DNA of 64,000 bases from Sedimenticola selenatireducens DSM 17993. GTDB taxonomy: Bacteria; Pseudomonadota; Gammaproteobacteria; Chromatiales; Chromatiaceae. Position numbers and translations under genes: made by a program. Location of the stretch: positions 72,066-136,065 of the forward strand of contig NZ_KE386614.1 of assembly GCF_000428045.1 (NCBI RefSeq). The letters are read 5' to 3'. The notes beneath the pieces were generated by a model. It saw nothing but the letters and a program-made list of their open reading frames with translations, had not been told where the DNA came from and did not search any database. Below, piece by piece: positions 38,853-47,741 of this stretch; position 1 is the stretch's first letter; each line of letters opens with the position of its first letter.

Positions 38853-38892
38853 GGCCAAAATCTCCTGAATTTCATTAATCGTTCATTCATAA

Positions 38893-40659
38893 TCAGTAAA
38901 TCAACTCCAGCCCGACAACCACCTCATAAGCCGCACCCGGGATGGTTCCATCAGGACGTGCATAGACGGCGCCGGGTTGGAAGTAACCGATGTTGGCAAA
39001 CATTTCGAGCCACTTGCGGTGTTGGTATCTGGCAGCTATGTCCAGCTCCCATCCCACATCATTGGTCAGGTTTGTCGATGTGGATGTACCGTTGCTCCAA
39101 TCCCGAATCGGGCCGCGACCCTCAAACACGTCCTCGGTTGTCCATATCCTGGCAATGGAAGGTGTTATCGACAGGCCTTTTGCCGGCTTCAGGGTTGTAT
39201 CAAGACGCAGGTACGTGATATTGGCCAGGTTGCTGTCCCATAAAAAATATCCGGCCCGGATGTCCTCGCTGAAAATCTCTCCGAACTTATGGCGGTCACG
39301 ACACAGAGAGAGCCCGGTAAAGTATTTGTAATCGCCGGTTGCCGAATCATTCACGCCATTTCCAGAACCGCGACCGAGTTCGAAACCAAGCGACCATTCC
39401 CCCAGCGATTTCGACCGGGAGAAGCTGCGCTCGGCACGGAACAGCAGCGCATTCGCATCGATGTCCCTGTCCTCGGTATAACCACCAGTAAGCCATACCG
39501 CCTCACCTTCCATTCTCCAGCGATCGATATCGACTGATCCCGCGATTCCCGACCATAACGGATTGAACCCGCCATCCCTTGGGGTTGTTGCCGCATTGAA
39601 GTCCTTGTCAAGATTCAAATCCGCATCACCTGCTTCTCCCCCGTCAACCGCCTTCATTAGAAAGGGCCTGATCCATGAGTTCCGCGATGGACGGAGATCG
39701 AAATCGAGGTAATAGGCATCCAGTCGGGTGTCGCTGAAAAGGACGTTCTCGCGAGTTCCGGCGGGAGGCCCCGTAGTGGAAAAGTCCGTGTAATCGGTCC
39801 AGCCGCCGGCAAGACTCAAATAGCCCGCTGTGATACTTGCTGCAGAAAATACCGGTACCTGAAGACGAAACGAGTTGATGGGACCTTGCACCACGACGCC
39901 ATACCCTTCATCCCAATTCTGGCGACCAATACGTGCCATAAAGTGTTCGTTGGTGTATTGACCGTAGAGCTCGCGTACCAACGTGGTATTAACGGATTCG
40001 AAATCACCCCACCGTTCGAGCGTTCCTTCGCTGTCCTCCTTCCAATCAAAGGTAAAATTGCCCTTGTCAAGAAGGAGACGTACCAGAAAATCCTCGTAGG
40101 AAGCATCGACTTGCAACTGGAACCGCTGATCAAAGAAGTTTCGATTATCGAAATCCCAGCTTTGCTGCGCGTTGCCCAAGTCAAAATTATTGCGCGAATT
40201 GAATTGGACTTTATACTTTCCTGAAAACTCGAAGCCGACCTTTCCCTTCCGCTCCTCCTCCTCCCTGACCGCCACCGATTTCATCTTGCGGATGTCCGTT
40301 TCGATCTCAGTGAGACGCCGGCGCGCCTCGTCATCCCGCCCGGTTTGTGCCCCCGCGATATCCGGCTCGCCCCATTCGTCATTACCTTCCGTTGCCGCGG
40401 AATCTGCTTGTGTGACATCCGTGTCATTACCGGAATCCCGGGTCTTGTCGGCAAGGGCCGACTTCAGTTGGCTGATATCCTGCCGCGAACTGGCAAGTTG
40501 CGCTTCCATGGTTTGAAGGCGTTTCAATAACTCGGCTACATCTTTGCTGTTCAGTCCGGCGGATTCCGCCGCAACCGCGATGGGAGTCGATACCGCGACT
40601 CCCGTCAGCAGGCAACTGGTCGCCAGCGGAATACAATACCTTTGCAGTTTATTCTTCAT
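38893..40659 (-). CDS. Outer-membrane beta-barrel protein with N-terminal coiled coil
   Basis: A 588-residue protein with a signal peptide (cleavage near AVA-AE), a coiled coil at about 35-75 (LLKRLQTMEAQLASSRQDIS), an acidic linker, a second helix, and then aromatic-rich alternating strands to the C-terminus, which ends VVGLELIY. This is the build of a porin-like outer-membrane protein. It lies between two multiheme cytochrome genes, so it may be a substrate channel or, like MtrB/DmsF in other systems, a sheath for a trans-outer-membrane cytochrome; no CxxCH or MtrB CxxC motif was seen in it. Confidence 0.8.
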   Translation of the reverse strand: MKNKLQRYCIPLATSCLLTGVAVSTPIAVAAESAGLNSKDVAELLKRLQTMEAQLASSRQDISQLKSALADKTRDSGNDTDVTQADSAATEGNDEWGEPDIAGAQTGRDDEARRRLTEIETDIRKMKSVAVREEEERKGKVGFEFSGKYKVQFNSRNNFDLGNAQQSWDFDNRNFFDQRFQLQVDASYEDFLVRLLLDKGNFTFDWKEDSEGTLERWGDFESVNTTLVRELYGQYTNEHFMARIGRQNWDEGYGVVVQGPINSFRLQVPVFSAASITAGYLSLAGGWTDYTDFSTTGPPAGTRENVLFSDTRLDAYYLDFDLRPSRNSWIRPFLMKAVDGGEAGDADLNLDKDFNAATTPRDGGFNPLWSGIAGSVDIDRWRMEGEAVWLTGGYTEDRDIDANALLFRAERSFSRSKSLGEWSLGFELGRGSGNGVNDSATGDYKYFTGLSLCRDRHKFGEIFSEDIRAGYFLWDSNLANITYLRLDTTLKPAKGLSITPSIARIWTTEDVFEGRGPIRDWSNGTSTSTNLTNDVGWELDIAARYQHRKWLEMFANIGYFQPGAVYARPDGTIPGAAYEVVVGLELIY

Positions 40660-40719
40660 GGCTGTAGTGTCTCCGTCGCCAGCCTGTCTCGAATCAGTCG
40701 AATTGGTTGCCGCTGAAAC

Positions 40720-41367
40720 TCATTTCAAGGAAGCTTCCTGCGGCCTGCCATAGAACGTCTTGATCTTGCTGTCCGGTCCGTGGCATTCAACACACACCAG
40801 CTTTTTGAGCGATGCCTTGTAGGTATATGGGTCGGCCGGTCTCAACGTATTCACGTAGTTAAGATTGTCGGGCGCCTGCGGTTTCACCAGTCGACGGCTC
40901 CATGAATTCTTCGGTGCGCGTAACACATTGGGATGGTATATATCGCCTTCGATAAACCATCCTTCCTTGGGCGGCACCTCATCTCCATCGGGTATGGTTA
41001 CCATTTCATGACAAGTCAGACAGGAACGGTTTTTGCCCTTGTAGGCAATCTTGTTGGATTCCAGATGGAGCAGATGTGGGTTCTTTATATAGGGTTTCGC
41101 GGTCTCCTCTTCCATGATGAACTGATGGCAATCAAGGCATTCCATATTCTGCTCGCTGTAGTCTGGCACCTCGCCATCCGTCGGGCCCTTTACCGCCTTT
41201 GGGGGCCAGTCGATCGCAACCTGTGTGGGTAGTGCTGCAGCCACCGGAGCGGTTACACCCGATTCGGGGGCACGGGTTCCCCCCGCAGTGACCGATTCCC
41301 CTATGGCCCCCCCGCATCCCGTCAGGCTTAGAAGCAGGCTCAGTCCGATAGTATTCAGCATTCGCAT
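40720..41367 (-). CDS. Triheme cytochrome c lipoprotein
   Basis: The 215-residue protein begins with a signal ending in lipobox SLTGC, so it is lipid-anchored. Three heme motifs are present: CLDCH, CLTCH and CVECH. The start ATG 41365-41367 has a GGGGAGAG site and overlaps the chaperone gene by 13 bases. Its position suggests it links the periplasmic oxidoreductase to the outer-membrane protein encoded next. Confidence 0.87.
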   Translation of the reverse strand: MRMLNTIGLSLLLSLTGCGGAIGESVTAGGTRAPESGVTAPVAAALPTQVAIDWPPKAVKGPTDGEVPDYSEQNMECLDCHQFIMEEETAKPYIKNPHLLHLESNKIAYKGKNRSCLTCHEMVTIPDGDEVPPKEGWFIEGDIYHPNVLRAPKNSWSRRLVKPQAPDNLNYVNTLRPADPYTYKASLKKLVCVECHGPDSKIKTFYGRPQEASLK

Positions 41368-42044
41368 GACACTCTCCCCTCGGTTTCCAATTGTTCAACC
41401 AACCCCGGAACGAACTCACCCTCTGTCTGTAGCAAGTCGAGGGTGAGATAGGCCAGGGCCCGATACAGGCCGGATCTTGATTCTTTAATGACACGCGCAC
41501 AAAACGGTTGGTACCAGCGCAGCAAGTGACTGACCAGTAAGTCATGCTGGTGTTTGAGATTTTGCCGGAGACCGTCGATATTTTGTGCCCGCCACAGCTG
41601 CTCCTCTATAAAGCAGAGAAAATTAAGGCACTCCAGCTCGACTCCTATATGGTCGGGCAGTTCCAGACAATCCTTTGTCAGTTGGATCCCGGCATTGCGA
41701 TAAGCCGTCTGCACCATGACCGATATCTTTCCACCCACCCGCTGTTTTTCGTCCAGATAAAATGATTCGACCGGATGCACCCCGCTTGGCAGCACGAATA
41801 GCCTGGTGTATTCCGCGGTCAATTCATTTTCCTTATTGTCGATGGCTGATATCTCTTCATAAAACGATTTCATCTCATCGGTTACCAGCTTGGCCGCCTC
41901 GTTTCCCGGCCCCATCTGGAGCGGTTCGGCTTGGAGCGATTCCACAAGTTCCGCGGTTGGTGGAGCGCTGTATAGCGTGGCCAGCACCGCATACCTTCTG
42001 CCGCGTTCCGCCGCCACGTTCGCCATGGTTGTATAGTCAAACAT
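41355..42044 (-). CDS. TorD/DmsD-family molybdoenzyme chaperone
   Basis: A 229-residue all-helical cytoplasmic chaperone starting at ATG 42042-42044 (GGAGAGG upstream). Features are RRYAVLATLYSAPP near the N-terminus, EYTRLFVLPSGVHPVESFYLDE (the conserved E-Y-x-R-L-F...P..S.Y region) and DHIGVELECLNFL. TorD-type proteins bind the Tat leader and help insert the cofactor, here presumably of the molybdoenzyme encoded at 43870-46803. It overlaps the polyferredoxin gene by 8 bases. Confidence 0.9.
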   Translation of the reverse strand: MFDYTTMANVAAERGRRYAVLATLYSAPPTAELVESLQAEPLQMGPGNEAAKLVTDEMKSFYEEISAIDNKENELTAEYTRLFVLPSGVHPVESFYLDEKQRVGGKISVMVQTAYRNAGIQLTKDCLELPDHIGVELECLNFLCFIEEQLWRAQNIDGLRQNLKHQHDLLVSHLLRWYQPFCARVIKESRSGLYRALAYLTLDLLQTEGEFVPGLVEQLETEGRVSCEC

Positions 42045-43215
42045 TTTCAGTTCCTCTCCTGGCAAAGCGCCGGGCCATTTTTTCCCGACGCTTTTCGGTG
42101 GTGATGCACAATGGACAGAAGCTCTCATCCGTACTCCCCAGAAAAGGTTGACGGCAGAACTCGCAAGTGTTTTTTTCCCCCGTCACCAGCTTCTGCTGAG
42201 TGCCTAGAAACAACAATGAGAGATCCACGTTATCGCTGACACGGACCGCCCGGTGGAAGCAGGCCTCCTCGCAAACACGGCAACCGGTACATAGCGACGG
42301 TGTGTAGCTCAACTCATAGTGCCTTTCTGAATCGCTGTGATGAATGGCACCCACCGGACATAACGTCTCGCAAACATTACACCCGGTACATTTTGGTCCG
42401 ATCTCTATACTTGCTACCGGTAAGCCCTGGGCGGCATAGCCCGCTTTTAAGGGCCTGGCCCCGGGAAGGGCCTGTAGCACATTGAGAAGATGAGACCGTT
42501 TCGGATTTTCCGCATGGTTCCGTACGAGATCACGAAACGGCGTGATCGCAACATCAAGCGGATCCTCCGCATCGATGCCGGGAGAAGCATCTGCCTCTTC
42601 CCATTTGTCGGCGAAAGCCCGAAAGAAGTCGCGTCGCGAGACACCCGTTTTTTGGGCGGGCAGGGTTTGCCGAGGAGTGCCCAGAGGGGTGGTCAAATGC
42701 ACAATCCGCCCTGCATCCAGGTTGACGGATTCCAGCAGTCCCCTGGCCAACTTTATTACCTTCTTCCATTGCCCCGCGGTTTTATGTAGTCCGCAGCCTG
42801 AACAGTCCGGCGAACGCAGTTCAACGCTTTGTGCGCCCCACCTCAAAGGCTCCAGAACTACCCCCTCGGTCAGTCTACAGAGGCAGGAAAGAACCAGATC
42901 CGCCTTGCCATTGGCCCGGTCGCAGGCAATTCGAAACGGCTCTGATGGATGTTCCCGATTCCGTGTTCGAGAACCAAGGTCCAGATTGTTGATATCCTGC
43001 CCTAATGCACCATTCGGACAGGCTGAAACACAGGCACCACACGCAATGCATGCTTCCGATATCTCGGCACCCTCTCCGGAGAGGTGGATCGCATCCGGAA
43101 CAGGGCACACTTGCATGCATTCAACACAAGATGACTGTGAGCATCGATAGCGGGAGCAGAGCCCATTCTCGATGAGAATGGGCTGCTCCCTACCAGTACT
43201 TACGCTTTGGTCCAT
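42037..43215 (-). CDS. Cytoplasmic polyferredoxin with zinc-ribbon-like C-terminus
   Basis: The 392-residue protein (ATG 43213-43215, GGAG upstream; GTG 43227 also possible) has no signal peptide. N-terminal cluster motifs are CSQSSCVECMQVCP and CIACGACVSACPNG. A middle section contains LVLSCLCRL and DCSGCGLH. Two further clusters, CTGCNVCETLCPVG and CTGCRVCEEACFHR, lie at about 290-340, and the tail has CEFCRQPF...CPLC, a probable zinc ribbon. Up to four [4Fe-4S] clusters are possible. Being cytoplasmic, it is more likely to serve maturation or redox supply than to be a subunit of the exported enzyme. I do not recognise a named family. Confidence 0.8.
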   Translation of the reverse strand: MDQSVSTGREQPILIENGLCSRYRCSQSSCVECMQVCPVPDAIHLSGEGAEISEACIACGACVSACPNGALGQDINNLDLGSRTRNREHPSEPFRIACDRANGKADLVLSCLCRLTEGVVLEPLRWGAQSVELRSPDCSGCGLHKTAGQWKKVIKLARGLLESVNLDAGRIVHLTTPLGTPRQTLPAQKTGVSRRDFFRAFADKWEEADASPGIDAEDPLDVAITPFRDLVRNHAENPKRSHLLNVLQALPGARPLKAGYAAQGLPVASIEIGPKCTGCNVCETLCPVGAIHHSDSERHYELSYTPSLCTGCRVCEEACFHRAVRVSDNVDLSLLFLGTQQKLVTGEKNTCEFCRQPFLGSTDESFCPLCITTEKRREKMARRFARRGTENV

Positions 43216-43235
43216 TAGGTTATTCACTCCGTCTA

Positions 43236-43856
43236 TCAGCGCGTGTACTTGGTGGACGGTCCTGTGTCCGAGCCGGCAACGGTAATACTTACCGCTCGCG
43301 ACCGCTTCTCCCTGATCAGCGACGTCAACTCATTAAGCTCGCCAAAGAAACGTGTCTTCCCGACACAGGTTTCAACACAGGCGGGAACTTTTCCCTGTTC
43401 GAGACGCTGTACACAAAGCGTGCATTTCTCCATGACCCGTGCTTCCGCGTTGAACTGCGGCGCGCCATAGGGGCAGGCCCAGGCACAGTAGCGACAGCCG
43501 ATGCACTTGTCCTTGTTGATAAGAACAATGCCGTCCTCCTTGCGCTTGGTTATCGCCCCCACCGGACATGCGGCCTGGCATGCCGGTCGACCGCAATGCA
43601 TGCACGGCATGGGTACGAAGGTAAGCGCCATGTTTGGAGCCTTGGTTGTATCCCTGAATTCACCCTCCTCGATTTCGATCACACGGGTATAATCGACCCC
43701 CAACGGCGTGTTGTTTTCCGCCTTGCACGCCATGGTGCAGGCGTTACATCCGATACAGAACTCCAAATCGATCCAGAGTGTGTATTGTTTCGGTCCGGGT
43801 TTCGCAAGCGACCGCTCAAAGATCTCCGGAGAAATTACTGGGTTCTTTTCTGTCAT
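43236..43856 (-). CDS. DmsB/PsrB-type four-cluster iron-sulfur subunit
   Basis: The electron-transfer subunit of the molybdoenzyme. The 206-residue protein has four cysteine groups: CIGCNACTMAC, CMHCGRPACQAACP, CIGCRYCAWACP, and CTLC...CVETC, consistent with four [4Fe-4S] clusters. No signal peptide is present; such subunits are exported with the Tat-tagged catalytic partner. It follows that gene by 13 bases with a GAGGAGGG site. Confidence 0.93.
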   Translation of the reverse strand: MTEKNPVISPEIFERSLAKPGPKQYTLWIDLEFCIGCNACTMACKAENNTPLGVDYTRVIEIEEGEFRDTTKAPNMALTFVPMPCMHCGRPACQAACPVGAITKRKEDGIVLINKDKCIGCRYCAWACPYGAPQFNAEARVMEKCTLCVQRLEQGKVPACVETCVGKTRFFGELNELTSLIREKRSRAVSITVAGSDTGPSTKYTR

Positions 43857-43869
43857 GGCTTGGCCCTCC

Positions 43870-46803
43870 TCAAACTGAAAGTTTTTCGATCTTGAGCGGC
43901 GTACCGTAGCTCTGTGTACCGCCGGCTACAGGATCCTGTAATCCGCGGTCACCCAAGACCGGGTCTGCCATATAGAGCGGGTTGATACTGAACCCGGCGC
44001 CGATGCGCTTATCGGAAAACTGCTCCTGGCCGTCGGCGTCCCATCCCTTTGCACCGGCACCCCATCTGCCATAGGAGTTGCTTACCGAAAAGACTCCTGG
44101 ACGGATCCGGCTGGTGACATTTACCTGGAACTTGAACCAACCGTCACCCATCGAGTTTTCAACACTGGGAATGTGCTTGCTCGAAGGCGATTTAACCCTG
44201 ACCCAATCACCGGAAACCACGCCCATCTTCTCCGCATCCACCGGATTCATTTCCGCATAGTTTTGCGGTTTGATCGTTGCCAGCCACAGGTTGTTCATGG
44301 TCCGTGACTGGGTATGCCAGGCATCCTTGTGGGTGTGCAGCTGGATCGGATACTCATCCCAGATGGCCTGGTCGATCTCCCGCTCCTTGCAATCGATCAT
44401 GAAGCGATACTGCGGCAGGCCATCAAAGTACTTGCCCGTCATGCTGTTCTTGTTGGTGGCCACGGCCTGTGAGTAGGCGCGCAGACCCCGCACCTGTCGA
44501 CCACCGGGGAAGCGCACATAGTCACCCTCGTATTGATTTCCCGGGTTCTCGAACTTGCCGCCTAGTTTCACAAAGCTGCTTTGCGGGTCCTCCAGACCGG
44601 TTTGACCCTCGAAGTCCTTGTGCTTGTAGTACTCGTTCCAGAATTGCCAGGAGTTCATGAGGTCGATTCCTGGGCCGCCGCCATCCTTGCCAAAACCCGG
44701 CAAGCCGCAACGGATGGCCAACTGGATCAGCGTGTCGTCGCCGGTCTGTACATCCGGATGCACGCCACGATAATCCTTGGTCGCGGGATCGACTGTCCCC
44801 ACCACGGGTTGGCGCAGGCCCCACAAGCGGGTCTTGATGGGCGGATAGGTCTTGAACCCGCCGATCCTTTCCAGGTATTCGGAGTCGGGGAGTATGTAAT
44901 CGCACAGCGAACTGGTCTCGCCCATGTAGGCGTCGATACTGAAGGTCAGCGGCATCGCCTTGAGGTCCAGCAGTGCCTCGATTACCGATGAATTCATCGG
45001 CACGGTGTAGGCCGGGTTGTTGTAGTAGTTAAGGTAGGCCTTGATCCGGTAGGGATAGCCTTGGCGCACCGAGGAGAAAAACTCGCCGGCGACCGAACGA
45101 TAGGCCAGCGGATACCAGGGACGGGTGGACAATGGCTTAATGCCCTGGTATTTCGCCTTGTGACGGTCGATGGTTACGCCCTGGGCCTTGCGTTTTTCGC
45201 CCTTTACCGCGCCCTTGTAAGCGGCATGGCCGGGATTGAAGCCACCCTTGCGGTCGATATTGTCGACCATCATGTTAATGATGATCAGGGCTTGCCCGTT
45301 CCACCAGCCATTTGACTGCTGGATGGGTCCGCGGAACATCTCTATGACCGGCCGCTTGGCGTCGGTGAAATCCTTGGCCACGCGCGCGATGGTGCCGGCC
45401 GGGAGATCACACCGCTGCTCGCACTCGGCCAGGGTCTTTTCAGTCACCCGTTCGCGGAGCATGCGAAAGACGGTCTTGTACTTTTTACCCTTCAGCGTTA
45501 TTTCCGCATCGAGCTCGGCCGGGCCGTCCACTTCGTGGAATAGCGTCGGCTTGCCCTTGACCAGTACAACATGATCCGACTGACCCAGACCGGCATCCTT
45601 ACCGGTCAGATAGACCTTTGGCTCATCCGTGGCAACCAGGTAAGTCATATCGGTCCAGTTGCGCCGGCCTGTTTTCTTGGCCGCCTGTTCATTGGGCAGG
45701 GCGAGGTAGTCCACCTTGTAGGCCTTGTTCTCGATCATCCACTGGATCATGCCCATCAGGAAGAAGGCATCCGATGACGGTTTGAGTGGAACCCACTCAC
45801 CCTTGTTGGAGTGCGTAGCCTTCGCCGCCGCGGGCGAGAACCAGGGGTCCACGACCACGTGCTTGAAGCTGCGCGAATCGGGGCCGGTTCTTTTGGCCAT
45901 TTTCTGCAGATAGCGCGCCCGTGTCTGGCCCGGATAATCCGCGTGCGTGACGTTCGATCCGACACTGATCAGATGTGTGCAGTACTCGTAGTCGGCATAG
46001 GCGCCAATCTCGAAGCGCGGGATATTGAGGGTATCCTCGATGACGTTGTAGAAGGTACCGGCACAACGGTCGCAATGGTTGAGCATGTGCGGCACACCGG
46101 CGGCTTCCTTGACAAAGCGGGGCGTGAGCGGGGACTGCTCGTTACGCCCATGCGCCCATACGAACTGATTGCGCTTGGGCCCCCAGCCCTCTGGAGGTGC
46201 CTCGTCCATGAAGTCGGAATCCGCCGCGCCAATCGGACTGTCATTGTTGAGGATTGACTTGAGCCCCTCGACGACACGGCCCTCTTCACCCGGAACGTCC
46301 TTGAAAAGTTTGCCGCCTTCGGTGATTTCTGTCAGCGCCTGATCCCAGCTGACCACTTTCCATTTACCCGAACCGCGAGGACCCACCCGCTTCAGGGGGT
46401 GCGTCAGGCGAGCGGGGCTGTAGAGTGCGAATATGCCGGATTGACCCTTGGGACAGAGGGTGCCCACATCCTTGCCATTGAGTCCGGCATCGAGATCACT
46501 CTCCTCGACCAGGTCCCCCTTGGCGACATAGTCGTAGGTGTTGGGGTGATAGGGATTGCCACTGATCTTTACCAGTTCCCCGTTCTGTACCGTGCATTGG
46601 ATTCCACATCCGCTGTGACACATCAGGCAGACGCTGCGCACGATCTCCGCCTGCTCCATGTGGCGGTCTGGCTGGGATCCGGATTTTCCCAGTTGTTCCA
46701 GCCACTCTCCCGCATTTACCGGGTTTACTCGAGTTAGTACCGCCGCGGTACCACTGACCTGTAGAAATGTTCGACGGCTGAGATAATGCTTCAACAGCTT
46801 CAT
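43870..46803 (-). CDS. Tat-exported molybdopterin oxidoreductase, DMSO reductase family
   Basis: A 977-residue catalytic subunit. The Tat motif is SRRTFL at residues 9-14. The N-terminal cluster is C59-x2-C62-x3-C66-x50-C117, a long final spacer. The probable Mo-ligand region is NHCDRCAGTF (C244 or C247), suggesting a cysteine ligand. DAYMGETSSLCDYILPDSEYLE and the C-terminal VNVTSRIRPGVFSVSNSYG fit the tetrathionate/arsenate/selenate (TtrA/ArrA/SrdA-like) side of the family. The substrate is not determinable here. It leads a ten-gene unit and has a GGGAGG site 8 bases before ATG. No NrfD-type anchor gene follows. Confidence 0.9.
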   Translation of the reverse strand: MKLLKHYLSRRTFLQVSGTAAVLTRVNPVNAGEWLEQLGKSGSQPDRHMEQAEIVRSVCLMCHSGCGIQCTVQNGELVKISGNPYHPNTYDYVAKGDLVEESDLDAGLNGKDVGTLCPKGQSGIFALYSPARLTHPLKRVGPRGSGKWKVVSWDQALTEITEGGKLFKDVPGEEGRVVEGLKSILNNDSPIGAADSDFMDEAPPEGWGPKRNQFVWAHGRNEQSPLTPRFVKEAAGVPHMLNHCDRCAGTFYNVIEDTLNIPRFEIGAYADYEYCTHLISVGSNVTHADYPGQTRARYLQKMAKRTGPDSRSFKHVVVDPWFSPAAAKATHSNKGEWVPLKPSSDAFFLMGMIQWMIENKAYKVDYLALPNEQAAKKTGRRNWTDMTYLVATDEPKVYLTGKDAGLGQSDHVVLVKGKPTLFHEVDGPAELDAEITLKGKKYKTVFRMLRERVTEKTLAECEQRCDLPAGTIARVAKDFTDAKRPVIEMFRGPIQQSNGWWNGQALIIINMMVDNIDRKGGFNPGHAAYKGAVKGEKRKAQGVTIDRHKAKYQGIKPLSTRPWYPLAYRSVAGEFFSSVRQGYPYRIKAYLNYYNNPAYTVPMNSSVIEALLDLKAMPLTFSIDAYMGETSSLCDYILPDSEYLERIGGFKTYPPIKTRLWGLRQPVVGTVDPATKDYRGVHPDVQTGDDTLIQLAIRCGLPGFGKDGGGPGIDLMNSWQFWNEYYKHKDFEGQTGLEDPQSSFVKLGGKFENPGNQYEGDYVRFPGGRQVRGLRAYSQAVATNKNSMTGKYFDGLPQYRFMIDCKEREIDQAIWDEYPIQLHTHKDAWHTQSRTMNNLWLATIKPQNYAEMNPVDAEKMGVVSGDWVRVKSPSSKHIPSVENSMGDGWFKFQVNVTSRIRPGVFSVSNSYGRWGAGAKGWDADGQEQFSDKRIGAGFSINPLYMADPVLGDRGLQDPVAGGTQSYGTPLKIEKLSV

Positions 46804-47741
46804 TAGATTGTCCTCCCGAGAGTTACCTATGCTTCAAACCGACATTCGCATGTCATTGGGTGTACTTGTTCATGACTTTAATGACCCAATTACTGGTCGT
46901 TCACTGTTTAGCTAAATACCTTTCCTGCTTGGATAAACGACACCCCCTTTCATGTCGTATCTGGACAACCAACCGAATTTCGAGCGTATGCGAGTCAGTC
47001 GGGGATGTTCAAAGTAGGTTGCTTTTCTGGCCACCGCCCCTTTTGGGTGGGCTGGGTTAATCGATTTGGCGACCGTTTGATATGACATGACTGAGTCGCA
47101 ACACTCCCCGCTGGGTCAGTATGCATATTCCCTGCCATGAATTATTCGGAATATGGTTGTATGTTGTTTCTATTGAAAATTACTTGTTAAATTTAGGGTT
47201 AATCTAATTTCTGTATTCGGTTTATGGATTAATTCGGTTCTGAATTATGGGAATGTGTCTCCAAGCGGTAGCATAATCGGAGAAACAGCCTTGTTTCGTA
47301 ACCGTTTGGTAACCAAATACGGATTTGACTGGATTTACCAGACAATCCGGTTACCCATTGGTAACGGTTGAAACGAAATTTATGCGCTCCGGCGCTCCAC
47401 CCAGGCTCGCGTTCCGATGACGGCGCCCTCGGGATGCCTCATGTACCGGGACATCCGGTTGATCTGGAGATTGGGGTGGGGTAGGAAACGCATTGCCCGC
47501 GAATGATGGGCATGCAGACCTCGCCTGTCGGGAGGCGGGCCAGGTCGGTGAGAGTTAAGTAACGTAGGTCGGATCGGCGCGGCCTGATTCGATCCCTGGG
47601 CTCCGATGCATCGACCCGTGCTGTCGGGTTTTGCCGTCGACTGATGCGACCGGCAACGCCCGCAACGGGATAAACCGTGCTATTTGCGTTTATTTGCGGC
47701 TTTATAAATGGTATTCGGCCGTAGCTGAGCCTGAGGGGTAA
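46804..47741. other. AT-rich leader region of the respiratory island
   Basis: 938 bases without a supported gene. GC is far below the neighbourhood: 47161-47280 has 39 G/C in 120 bases by my count. Palindromes occur at about 47301-47321 (CCGTTTGGTAACCAAATACGG) and 47350-47365 (GTTACC-CATT-GGTAAC), and the flanking TTTCGTAACC/GGTTGAAACGAAA are themselves roughly inverted. The minus-strand promoter of the molybdoenzyme operon should be here. I saw no FNR consensus; TTTGATATGACATGA near 47076 is only a half-site. From about 47400 onward the sequence returns to normal GC and I see nothing. Confidence 0.55.

Noticed and set aside
43870-46803. Naming the catalytic subunit ttrA, srdA or arrA
   Set aside because: Motifs place it on that side of the family but do not separate substrates, and the operon lacks the usual membrane anchor, so a gene symbol would be a guess.
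47076-47090. Possible FNR box TTTGATATGACATGA
   Set aside because: Only the TTGAT half matches; the second half (CATGA) does not fit ATCAA.
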